Origin: Temnopleurus reevesii
Taxonomy: Eukaryota > Echinodermata > Echinoidea > Temnopleuroida > Temnopleuridae
Length of the DNA stretch: 30,912 nucleotides
Assembly: GCA_036244855.1 (NCBI GenBank)
Contig: BQKZ01006394.1
Location: 6,337-37,248 of the forward strand
Direction of reading: 5' to 3'
Both the position numbers and the translations under genes were made by a program. Below the pieces are notes generated by a model. That model had not been told where the DNA came from, ran no database searches, and saw only the letters and a program-made list of their open reading frames with translations. Numbering within the stretch: position 1 is the first letter of the stretch; each line of letters begins with the position of its first letter. Positions 9,991 through 21,700 of this stretch are shown in pieces.

Positions 9991-10909
9991 TATTTTCTCA
10001 CTTCTGAATTTCCATCATAACATTGCCCCCCCCCCCAAAAAAAAAAAAATTAATGAACAACTTTCAATCATTGGGTAAATTATTATTATCATGCCCCTTT
10101 ATCTTTGCTGTATTTCTTAATGAATGACATACAAAAGCTCTTTCCTTTGAAAATAAAACAGTTTGGCAAGTATGTGAAAATCAAATAAAGAACATGGATT
10201 TGGCTCACAAATTTTCACCAGAGATAACAAGCTAATATTTGCCTTAACATCGCATATTTATCATGTATTGAAACACAAACAAACACATCATTTCATTCCG
10301 TTAGGCATGAACTATTTGACATCATCTAGAATACTGAGCCTAACATTTTTTCATAAATTTTATTTTGTATAAATATTCTATTCCCATAATACTGACAGTG
10401 GTTGGAACAAACAATCAACAGATAATAAAACTCATTTCACGTAAAAAAAAAACAAACAAAAAAAACAACTTCTAAACATATCATTCTCTGTCAGAGTTGT
10501 ATCTTTTTAGTATTTTTAGAAAATAATTGTCTGAATTACTTTCATTTTTTCCTCTAACATTTCAGTATCAGACTCTCAAAATGTATGGAACAAAAAAAAA
10601 ATAAAGAAATGTAGAACAAAAACAAATTATCTGTGGTGAGCAGTGTAATGGAAAATATTTATGTAACTAGCATTTTGCATAACTTTGACATCTATATCTA
10701 GAAACCAGGATGAGCTTTCACATCGTATAATATGCAATTAAAAGTGAAATAACCTCACTCTGGGCAAAAGAATGTAAATTTGGTCAATTGTGTGTTGAAT
10801 TTTCAATTTGGCTGGATAATAATTTATTAATATAATTGTAACTTGTTTGTGCAATGCATGTATTGTCAGGCTTTGCAAGAATCGGAAGAGATAAAAAAAA
10901 AACCCTTGA
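9991..10909. other. No gene recognised; homopolymer run
   Basis: AT-rich intergenic DNA. A run of C directly followed by a run of A lies at about 10025-10049. No other structure is seen. Confidence 0.4.
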
Positions 10910-11208
10910 TGTAATAGTAATAATATATAGCATTTAAACACGCCATCTCTCTAGTCACCTATTCAGAGGCGCGAGACAAATTATCTAATATTATTACCCA
11001 GCCATAGCATAGCTGCCAAGTAGGCGCTTCTGCATTTAGAAGAATAAATTCCTGCCAGTACCCATTCACCTCACCTGGGTTGAGTGCAGCACACTATGGG
11101 TAAATTTCTTGCTGAAGGAAATTAACGCCCTGGGAGAGATTTGAACCACCGACCCTTTAGTTAAGAGGCGAGAGTCCGAACCACTACACCACGACGCACC
11201 ACGACGTA
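10910..11208 (-). mobile_element. tRNA-derived SINE
   Basis: Read on the minus strand, it starts with a tRNA-like head. A box A-like GTGTAGTGGTTCGGACTC is followed by a box B GGTTCAAATCT (11137-11147) at normal tRNA spacing, together an internal RNA polymerase III promoter. A conserved body follows: TTAATTTCCTTCAGCAAGAA, CTGCACTCAACCCAGGTGAG and GAATGGGTACTGGCAGG. The end is an AT-rich ATTATTACTATTAC tail near 10913-10927. The head has a duplicated CGTCGTGGTG at 11189-11208. This architecture is that of SINE2-type elements common in echinoderms and other marine invertebrates. It is not a functional tRNA, because no acceptor stem closes. Confidence 0.85.
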
Positions 11209-12202
11209 CTACATGGTCAAACTTTATCAATGTAACATCTATCGTATGTATCAAACATTTACATATCACATTTACTGTTCAATTTCAAGGAAGAATTCTA
11301 CAACTAATTTTGACAAATAGCGTTCACCACATAGACATTAAACTTCTCTGCATGACAACATATTTTTAAAAATATATTTCATTAAAGGTTAATTCAGCCT
11401 CATTATTCTTATCATTTTTTTTTTTTTTTACTAAAGACAAGAAAACATGACAATGCTAAGAGATGAAAGACTAGCTGTTACAGACATTTGGCTATTTAGA
11501 GTTTATTTAAATCCTTACTACACTACAAATTGGACACATCTGAGAATGAATCAATAACGCTATGTGAGGTTTTCAGGTCAGACATGACAGCAGATCATTC
11601 AACATATTGATTGTATCCCTTCATGAATAGAGAATTCAAAGGTTTCAAAGGTCTCCTTCCTCTGGTCTTGTGAAAGATGCGATACAGTATCGTCAAAAAG
11701 TATTCACTCCGACTATGCTTGCAATGATCATCAAATCTTTATCTTGCATACAAACTGTAGGTGGAAGTCTTCCATTTATCTTTAACATCTTCTATTAACC
11801 TATATTAAAGAGTCGCCTTTTTACAAAAGCAACAGAGCAACGTGGTCAAGATGAGAATTTACCTTCTAAAAACAGATGAAGTTGTTATTTTGAATATCAG
11901 TTTAATTTTTGTAGATAACCCATGGCACAGGCAAAGAGTTGTTGCAGCTTCATTAACAGAAAAGTGAAATGAATATAAAACACCCAAGGTTGTATGTTCC
12001 TTCATTTCTTTTTCTACAATCCCTGTGGCCTCTTTACACTACACATGTTGGTCATTGGTTATCATGGTGTTTGATGCAAAGTTCCTGAAGATGCCAATAC
12101 TCAAGAACCTGCATGCTAAGAGAAATTTTGTACAATCTCAATCACAACACAGCTGAAGCAAATATTTTCTCATGAGACAATCAAAATGATCTTAAATGGA
12201 CA
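11209..12202. other. Intergenic DNA or CRAMP1 3' UTR, no gene recognised
   Basis: AT-rich DNA downstream of CRAMP1. It may be transcribed as 3' UTR; several TTTATT strings (AATAAA on the minus strand) are possible polyadenylation signals and none stands out. Confidence 0.35.
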
Positions 12203-12650
12203 AGCCCCTTTATTTGTTGAACTATCTTTGCTAATGCTTTGTATATAATGGTGATCTTATATTATGTGTCCAGAGTGGCATACATATGCATGGTGAGATC
12301 ACTAGCATATTCAGAAGATCACAACAAAGTCACAAGGTTGCATCAAGACAAGGGCATCGATTTTATTGATGGTAATTCAAGCTGAGAACCAGCCCCTTTA
12401 GTTGGTGATCAATCTTCTGCTAAATAATGGTGATGTTATGCTGAGTGTCCAAAGGGGCAGACATATGCATGATGCGATCACTGGCGTATTCACAAGGTCA
12501 CAACAAGGGCATCTATGTTGATGATGATAGTTCAAGCTGAGGACCAGCCCCTTTACTTGGTGAACCATCTTCTGCTAAAGCCCTGTCAATGACATTGATC
12601 TTATGGGGTGTATCCGGAGTGGCCGAGATGTGTGCTGCAAGGTCAGCAAA
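12203..12650 (-). repeat. Three tandem degenerate copies of the CRAMP1 3' end
   Basis: On the + strand, unit A starts at 12203, unit B at 12391 and unit C at 12546. All begin AGCCCCTTTA(N)TTGGTGA-like and then TCTTCTGCTAA or a variant. All continue through a TGATCTTAT / TGATGTTAT / TGATCTTAT block and GTGTCC(A/G)NAGTGGC. Units A and B also share CACAACAAxG, AAGGGCATC and GGTAATTCAAGCTGAGAA or a variant. Unit C is coding (last CRAMP1 exon), the stop lies in unit B, and unit A is wholly untranslated. Periods are 188 and 155 bases. Confidence 0.75.
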
Positions 12651-12707
12651 CTTTGCTACATAATCAATGCTGTTCTCGTTCAACATGACCTGGAGTGTCG
12701 TGTCAAC
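12513..12707 (-). CDS. CRAMP1: CRAMP1 exon 19, conserved C-terminus and stop
   Basis: TCTACAG|GTTGA to the stop TAG at 12513-12515. It encodes VDTTLQVMLNENSIDYVAKF and ADLAAHISATPDTP, the conserved cramped C-terminal block. The tail GSPSKGAGPQLELSSST is encoded by the tandemly repeated segment that continues into the 3' UTR. Confidence 0.95.
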   Translation of the reverse strand, partial: VDTTLQVMLNENSIDYVAKFADLAAHISATPDTPHKINVIDRALAEDGSPSKGAGPQLELSSST

Positions 12708-15700
12708 CTGTAGAGTGCAACACAGAAAAGAGGAAATAAAATATTAACATGTAAAATACCTATCTAAATTTCTGACGAAATGGACGACTAGGAAAGATAT
12801 AAATTATGAACATCCACCCTCCCTCCACCCCGAACTCCACCAAAATACAGATTCCTCTTTAAATTCATTTAGAATTTCAAATTCACATTGGTGTAGTGCT
12901 CCTACATAATTATGGCTTTAGTTCATAGAAATCAAGTTTTAAAATTAATAATACAGGGAAACTACACGCCAAATGGCAAATTAGTTTTTGCACTCGTCTA
13001 ACTTTTAATTAAAAACTTGCTAATGTAATTCTGCGTAAAACCAATTTTCGGGGGACCTAGATCTTTGACTAACAAGAGATAAATATAACACAATTTCCAA
13101 GTTTCCTTCCAAAATCAAAAAGAAATCAAGACTATCTTGAATTAATCCTGATCTGTGTGAAATTTAGGGGGTGTGGGGAGGAAGACCCGCAGGTCACGGT
13201 TATTTGGTTAGCGCTTTCCACACCCTGGCAGCCCCCTCAACTTCTCTCAGGTCATTTATCTTTCTCTCTCAATCTCTCATAATTATTTTACTTTTCCATT
13301 GTTGTATTTATCAGGTGTTAATCATGTTTCTTCTTTTCTTGTAAAATTCCAAATAAATAATAATTGAAGAAATAATTATACAGAAAAGCTAAATGAAACA
13401 CAACTCACATCTCTAGTGATGATAGAATCACTTGATGACTCTGAGAGGAGACCTGGAGGAAGGGAGAGGGTCGGAGCTACAGATGTAGCAGTGGACGTCG
13501 AGGGGTTCGTCTTATCTTTCTTCTCTGGGGACTCCAGGTGTCCAAGAAGACTGGACATTGATATATCCAAACTCTGTAAAGAAAGAAAATAATATAGAGG
13601 TGTAATTACAATTTATGAAAGTTACGGCAATAACAGCAGTATTGTTAAAGCTCATGTTGAGTACATGGAAAAACCTTCGCTTTGTGAAATAAATGGCTAT
13701 AATTTTTTTCCCAAGCATTACCAACACCAGATAATACGTTTGAAAATAGAGCAATATTGACTGGGATTGGACTTTCTAGATATCCCAGAAAGTATTAGAA
13801 ATCTGAAAAAGGAAGCAGCTTAATGATATCAACAGTATTTTGAAGGACTGAAATACTCATAGAAAAGAAAAACGCCTTTAAAAATTGTGCCTCACACTAT
13901 TAGATGATTCTGAAGTATTGGCAAAAACTGTATTATAATAATAGGGGTACTTTTGATGTGCCAGATTCAATATGAATAATGTGCTCAAGGCACAGTACAG
14001 GCAAATTTAAAGAGTAGCAGAAGCAATAGGTATTGAATCATCTATCAATTACAAGACATTGAAATCAGAGTTGCACCCAAAGATTTAAAAACTAAATGAA
14101 TAATGAGCACTTCTACATCGTAAATGAGATACTTAATCACATATCTACCAACTTGAGTCAGTACAAAACCACGTTATATCTAAATACTACAAATTTATCA
14201 CTGGAAAATAGAATTCAAGTCACAAAAGACTAACATACCTCTCCATTGTACCACTGAGCTTCTGGGCCAAATGAGTTCTTGAACGGTGAAGACGTCGGAC
14301 TGACATTACCAATATCTCTAGAGAGTGTGCTACTGCTACTGGTGAGGAGATCGTTGGTTGTTGAGTTAGGACTGATTGATGAGATGTTCTGGCCAAATGC
14401 TGGGGAAGGGGAAAAAAAATCATAATGACTTAATTACAAGAGGTGAAATGATAAAATGGATTTAACATCAAACCAATACTTCCTGTTTATTTCCTTCTCC
14501 CCTTTCACTCCCCCCTCTCTCATCCTCTTCTCATCTCTCCCATCTTCTGTTCTCTTCTCTCTCCCTCTCCCCCTCCCTTCACCCATCCTTTCTCCCCTCC
14601 CTTCACTTTCCCTCATCCTCTCTCTGCCTGCTTTCCCCTTTCCCTCAGCCTCTCCCCTTCCATCCCCCCTTCTTCCCTCCCCTTCCCCCACCCTCTCCCT
14701 CTCCCAGTCCCCTTCCCTTACCTCTCCCCCTCTCTCTCCCCTCCCTATCCACTTCTCTCTCTCTCCCCCTCCACTCCACCTCCCGCTTCAATTAATAAAA
14801 CAAACTTACTCTTGAATGTAGTAGAATCAATGGAGATAGGCATGCTATCCCCGTTCTCTGAGGCCGTCATGGAGATATCTAACAAGGCAGATATCTCTGG
14901 TGCTGAGATGAGAGGGGTGGTCGTCTGTGTGGTCGTTGGTGTCGACTGACCCGTTGGCGTACCACAAACGATCGCGGTGTTCATCAGAGAAGAGTCTTCC
15001 GCTGAGCTTGCAGGCGTCAACGTCTCATCGAGGGCGGTATCATCCAGCAGCGCAGAGTCCATGCTCGGTATTGACTGATGCGTCTTGTCAACGACGATGG
15101 GCGTGTTTAGCACCGAGCTCTCAATGTTGATTGGCTGCGAGGGGGTGGCAGGACCCTGGTCGATGATGACCGTTGCGTTCAGGATGGAGGAGTCGGCGAC
15201 CTCAACCAAGGGTGAGCTGACAGGTAGGGGTGAGTGCCTTGCCATTGAGGAACCCACCGGGAGCGGAGAGTGTCTTGCAGGGGTGGAGGACCCCAGGGGT
15301 TGAGGGGAGGATGCAGAGGGAGATGGAGAGGAACACAGCTGAGATGTGCTGATTTGATTGACCTGCATATCATAGGATGAGAAAAAAACTTGATGATATT
15401 AATAGGAAAATAGATGTCAGCAAACTGTAAAACTTGTTTGGAAATGTTATCAATAATATTGTATATAAATCAATCCAATTCAATGCAACCAATGACCTTC
15501 CGGCCAACCAATACGACCATTGCTGACGACAAGTTGGGTATGAAAAGAGAATGATATAATTCAGAGGAATACTTTCTGACAGGGAACTCGAACATTTGAC
15601 CCTTATACAAAAATCCATCATTTTCAGCGATAACATCTCAAAATATATACACTTATTCAAAAATATTTGCCTCTTTCATCTTTTGTAACTTGCCAAGAAA

Positions 15701-18700
15701 AGAAATGATTCACTACCTGTCTAAAACTCTCATAGAATACAAGTTTGTCTAACCAGTAACTTTCAAAATGTAGAACTGTTTTGGTTTAGGTTTCAGGGTT
15801 CAAGCAGTTCTATAATTGCCCGACTCTTCCTGACTGGAAAAAATTAAATGATTTTCCATGACAGAGCAGAAACTGTGCCAACAAATAAAGTGTAGCGTAC
15901 CTGAGATTCAGGAGCAAGGCTGCTTGGCAATACAGGTGAGTTGACGGGTGAGAAGGAGACCGGAGACGGAGGAATGTTACCTCTGTTCTCAGGTGAGTTG
16001 GTGACGTTGACGGGTATGATCCGCCGCACGACGGTCTTGGGTGCTCCTGATACAGAAATAAGTGATAACAGTTGAAAAGAAATGCTATGGCACCATATCA
16101 TTAACGATTAATGAAAAAGGTTGACAGATAATACCATATCTGAAAATGTGAAGATCACATATGTACGCCGACACACCAATGTCCAATTTGTAGGGGGTCA
16201 AATTCACATATTTATGAAATTTTCTATAAAGCAATAAGACACCAGATTTATAAAACACTACAAGATTATCATGTGAATGATTTTTTGTGTTGGGTATATT
16301 AGTCATTGAAATAATTCTTGCCTTGTCTCAACTTGGATAAACACTGATTGAATGTGCATTGCCAAGATGCTGTGAAAAAAAATTCACAGGAATACACGAT
16401 GCAATTTTTTCACATACCCGATGCCTATGAATATATGTTTTTTTTTAATTGTCAACAACTCAAAAATGGATTGTCACTCAGTGATTATCCATGTTGGGAC
16501 AAGGCAAGAAATATTTCCACTACAAGATTATGTCCAACTGTCATCTACATTTTAGTACTAAAGTGTTTTTACCTCGTGTTGGAGCGAGAACCGTCTTGGT
16601 GATGGTCTTGCCCACCCCCGCCATGGTAGTGGTAGAGGCCCTTGATATGTTAGGCTTGATTGGCCTCTGAACAGACCTGGGTGATACCACTGTTCCGAGG
16701 GATGACATGCTCACTTTGATTGGCATGAACTGACCCATGTTGGCTTGGGAGGAGTTGATGATCGCCATGGATACCATGTTATCAGCACGGTTATCTGGTC
16801 TTGGCAGGATGGTTCTCTGCAGAAATCAAATCAAAATATTGCAGATGAAGTTTATCTAGAGTTAATGTCACTTGAGTTTTCTTCAGCAAATGGGGTAAGT
16901 CATTGCAATTGTCGAGACACTATGAGGATGGAAATTGTCAGACACACATATTGAATAGAAATAAGTAATATCTCCACCAGCCATTTTCAATGAGCAGAGT
17001 ATATTTTTACTCACTGAGTAAATCAAGAAAGGTTCAATAATGTTTACAATTCTTTCAACTCCTGTCCTGCCCTTATGAAGAATAAGACAAAAACGCATCT
17101 GGCACCATAATCAAAAAGGCTTCTTTTTTGTACCATGTGGTGCAAACAGCAGTACAAATTAGTAAGAGATAATCATAGCCATAAATTTAAGCTCATCTTC
17201 TAGAGCTTCGCTTACTTGATAATGCAAGTGGTAAAGAGTAAAGAAACATATGATAACATTCAATATTTCTCACCTGAACCACAAGGGGTTTCATTCCTCT
17301 CTGTCTTTTCTTCATTCTTGGTAACAAGAAGTTTGCTGGTGGTCTCTGGGATGACGAAAATAAAACAAAACTATGGTTAAACTAAAGATATATATTTTTC
17401 ACATGACTAAATATAAGAATTATTCAATTAATCATATCTATTCAACAGAAAATCTTTAATTAGGGCTCTAAAGATTTCACTGTGTATCATAAACAAAAAT
17501 TATCAAACTAATATTTACACGATTTTAAAAAGAATTTTTAATTAAGACTATTTTAAAAATATCCATGTGTAAAAGACAGGAAATCACACAAGTTGGCATT
17601 GGCATTAAAAACATTAAAAACTAACCCCCAGTTGCTAAACATTGATAATATCGATGAAATGTGTAATGCTATTTCAATGTTTATTTCCGGATTGAATGAC
17701 AGAGCCTTTACTCATAAGAAAACATTTGGTTCAGGCCTTATTTATTGAATATGTATAATAGTTACTGTATCTGCTAACCTTCATCTGTTCTAGTTGATTG
17801 AGGACCTGCTGCCCCTCCTGAGCATGGCTTGGTTCCTGGTTACGCCTCACAGCGATGGGTGCAGCAGCCTTAGGCACCGCAAACAACACCCCTTCCTCTC
17901 TACCCTCCTTCCTATCACCCATAGCATCAGGCTCACTGGTACCCTTGCTCTGTGGCTTGGTAGTGGTAGTGGGGTTTGTACACCTAGTGCTCCCCTTGGT
18001 GGTGACCCCGCGAGGGCTACGGGTGTTGGTGGAGGGACTTCTACCGGTGCAGGGTGGTTGGATCTTTGAAGGAGGGGTGTTGGTGCGAATGGGAGAGGTC
18101 ACAACCCCAACAGACACATACTGATTGGAAGAAGATGGGAGAACAGAAATGTTGAATGATGAGAAATCACAACAATTAGCATTTTAAGCACATTGTGGAA
18201 ATTTTTAATATGTGCACTTCTTGCTTACCTTTACCTATGCCCAAATTTCTGAGAGGCAATACAAATATAAATAGCCTAGGATTTCACTAATTTGCTTCCT
18301 AAAATCTAAATTAGGATGTAGCTACGTTGTAAACAGTTCATTTGGTTTCATTTCTGTAACCTTTTTAGTTAGATTTGTATCCTTTGCACTGATTCAGAAT
18401 GGAGAAAAAAATGTAACTTTGCAAATACAGGGTTCTCACAACAAAACATTCCCTGCTTATAACAGATATTCCAATTTCCTGACTTTTGACAAATTACAAA
18501 AAGTAGAACTCATTTCTTAGGATTTCCAGGCAGAATTGGGAACCTTGAATTACTTCCCAAATCGGAAAAAAAAAATTGAGATACAATCAGGTTATAAAAG
18601 AGAAATTCAAACGTTAATTTTCAATGAATGAGATTTGGTATGTTACCTGTTTGGGGTTTGCTACTTCTACGTAAGAGCTTTGAGCAAGATGAACAAGCTT

Positions 18701-21700
18701 CGTCATCATGTGATTGGTTGAAACATCTGTCACTTGATGCTCCTTCTTCAAAAAGTCATACTCAAATTTCATCATTTCAGGCTGACCCATCTACAAAAAT
18801 CAAATACACAAAGTGACTTTTATAAATATTAAGCTAAAATATCAAAATTACTAAAGTGATGCGATGTGATAAGCTAATACTATATAAATCATAATTTAAA
18901 ACATTTTCATAATTTACCGCAAATTATATCTAACAGGAAACAAAAGTAAACTGATTTGTTTTACATTAAGTTGATGATAATTGAAGAATTCTTGCCATAT
19001 CCCAATATACATGTAGTAAAACTCTAAATGCAATGTAAATCAATCCTCTTCTATATCGATGTTGGGATATGGCAAGAATTATTCAATAACTAACAATCTA
19101 TTTTAAATGCAGTAAATATTGACATTGCATTTAGACTGAACAACATTTTTTTCATGAAAATATGTACACTCTCTTAAAAAAAACATTTTCGCTTTTAATA
19201 CTCTTCAAACATGAGGATAAAGTGACACACTCATATTAAATGCTTATCGAGTAATTAAGTGGCTTTTCAACCATGCAGGTTTTTTTGGCCAATCTTAGTT
19301 TGGAAGGAAAAAAGTGATTTAAAAACATTTCAAACCCTCAAAATCACACTTCATATGTTTTGAATGATCCTGGAAGTTTGAGTAACTCTATATAATATAT
19401 AATTTAGCAAAAATAAAAACATTTTCCTACCATGAGATAAATGTCTGATACAGTCATTCCACTAGCTGTCACTGCAGTCAATCCTTCCTTCAACAAGTCA
19501 TCCAAATCCTTCTCAACTTCCTCCTCTTCTTCAACCTCCATCTTCATCTCCTTGCTCGGCGATTCTTCCGTTTCGCCATTCATATGATCTGCTTTATCAG
19601 ACCCATCATCTCCACCTCCTACAGCTGATGATGCAGCATTGTTCGTGTCCATGGCAACAGGAGGTGTGAGAATACTACTACTAGGTGGAGCCAGAGAGTT
19701 TGTATTATCAGATAATGAGAAAGAAAGGTTACTGAAAGAGAGATTGCTGTTCGTCTGCCCAAGCGACCCGTTTGACATGTTCGTGAGGAGATCCCCGATG
19801 GAATTACCATCGCCGAACATAGAGGGCAGGTTTCCGTGCATCATGGGTTCAGAATGATGATGGTTGTCAAGGAGATCAACGTCCATGTTGTTATCCAGCT
19901 CAGGATGAAGCAATCGTTCGGTGATGTCATCACCAGCTTCTCCTAGTTCATTCTTCAGCGGTGATTGCAGAGGTTTGCCTGGTGACTCTTCACTGACTGG
20001 CTCCTCCTCTGCTACCAGAGTGAAAGGCGTCTTGCTGCCGGAATGGATGAAACGACCATGAAGCTTCTTATAAGGGGTGATTGAAGTACCCTTTGGGATG
20101 TGGAGCTTGACTTGATTGAAGTTACTCTTATCCTCAGGTTTCAGTGAATGAAGCTATGATAAAAACATCTAGAGTTAAGAAAAACAACTACAATTTATTT
20201 ATATAGAAAATGTCCTGACTTCCCACAGCTTTTGCCAATGACAAAAAGTAAAATTCATACCAGTTTCAAGAAATATGAGGATAAAAGTCTACATAATTTC
20301 AGAGCAAACAATTTAATTTCTTTATACAGGCTGAATTGCAACTATGAGGAAAAATATCAAAAGTAAAATATGGCATATTAAGTGACAAATTAAATGTTTT
20401 ACTATACTGAGAAAGTTGTGTTTATTCCCTAAAAAACAAAATCTCCCTCATCTAATAATGTAGGTAATTTCCTAATCTGTCCTTATAAACAGTCTGTTTC
20501 CTCAGACAAATATGCTTTTACAGAATTATTTATTCTGAACAGAAATTCAACTAATTTAGAAAGCTATTCATGATAATTTTAAGCTAAATATAAATGTTTT
20601 TCATCACCATTCATACTATCGTTTGATAAGGATACAAGTCTGAGCCTATGAGGAGTCCATTTCTCTGAGAGGAAGGTAAGAAGGTTACCCATGTTCTTCT
20701 GAAGAGGCACCACCAACCTGAGAAAACAAAAGGATTTATAAGTGGATCAGCTGAAAAATATTACCCTCAGGGCGTGTTGCTACAAAGTTGCAATTGATTG
20801 CAAGTTGCAGGTGATTAAAATGTGCAAATCAACTCCATTGTTTCATCGGCGTCTCGTTAAAGTGTAGATTGTGCACGAATGAAAGCGCGTGTTTCCATTT
20901 GCAACTGATTTACAATCGATTGCAACTTTGTAGCAACACACATTTAGATGTCAATAACCCAAGTCTAACAATTATCGGTACCTAATATGTTTTCAGCAAC
21001 ATCATACCTGGCAGGAATTTTTTCCTTAAAATGCAACGCGCTACTTACAGCTGCACTGTTAAAGCCTGGGTAATTATGCAACATTGGACGACTGATAAAG
21101 TTAGTGTAAGGTGCTATTTAAGTATGTATAATTATCATCATCATCATCATAATATATCAAAGTTCACTTTGTTAATTAAGGACTTTCTGATGAACAAAAA
21201 TCTTCAGATACATTTTTTTTTACTTACCGCAACCTTGGGTTGTGTGCCACTCCTTGAACCTCTGCCCAAGCAGCATTGCTCCGTGGCTGCAACTCAAGCA
21301 ACACTCTTGCTGGCAACTTGGTGGGTTTCTCTTCATTTTCTAAGACAAGAAGAAAAGATTTGATTATAGTTGGTTATTATTCTAGCATTCAACAGAGAAG
21401 TTCAAATATTTGATGAATCGAGGGAACAATAGACAAGTTTCCAAATTCTAAATAATTGATTGGCATAGGAAACATAAACAACCTTATTTTGAAATTTTAA
21501 ACTTGATTCTTTACCAAATTACTCAAATAAAATCATATCTCAGTAGATTGTATCTTTTTAAAAATTCCACATTATTAAAGGGTCAGCGACACAAAGAAGC
21601 AACTCAAACTCAACTGTTTTGAGAATGTGTTCAAATATTTTGGTATTAATTGCTTTGCATGTCTGAATTGGACAATTAGATTCATTATAAGATTCAATTT

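Noticed and set aside
11120..11195. A functional tRNA gene
   Set aside because: Boxes A and B are present, but the cloverleaf does not close and a SINE body follows directly.
11066..11269. 67-residue minus-strand reading frame
   Set aside because: It spans the tRNA-like head and body of the SINE; not a gene.
14456..14815. Pro/Leu/Ser-rich 119-residue reading frame (+) and its Gly/Arg/Glu-rich counterpart on the other strand
   Set aside because: Both are translations of the polypyrimidine tract in CRAMP1 intron 16; low-complexity DNA gives open frames by composition.
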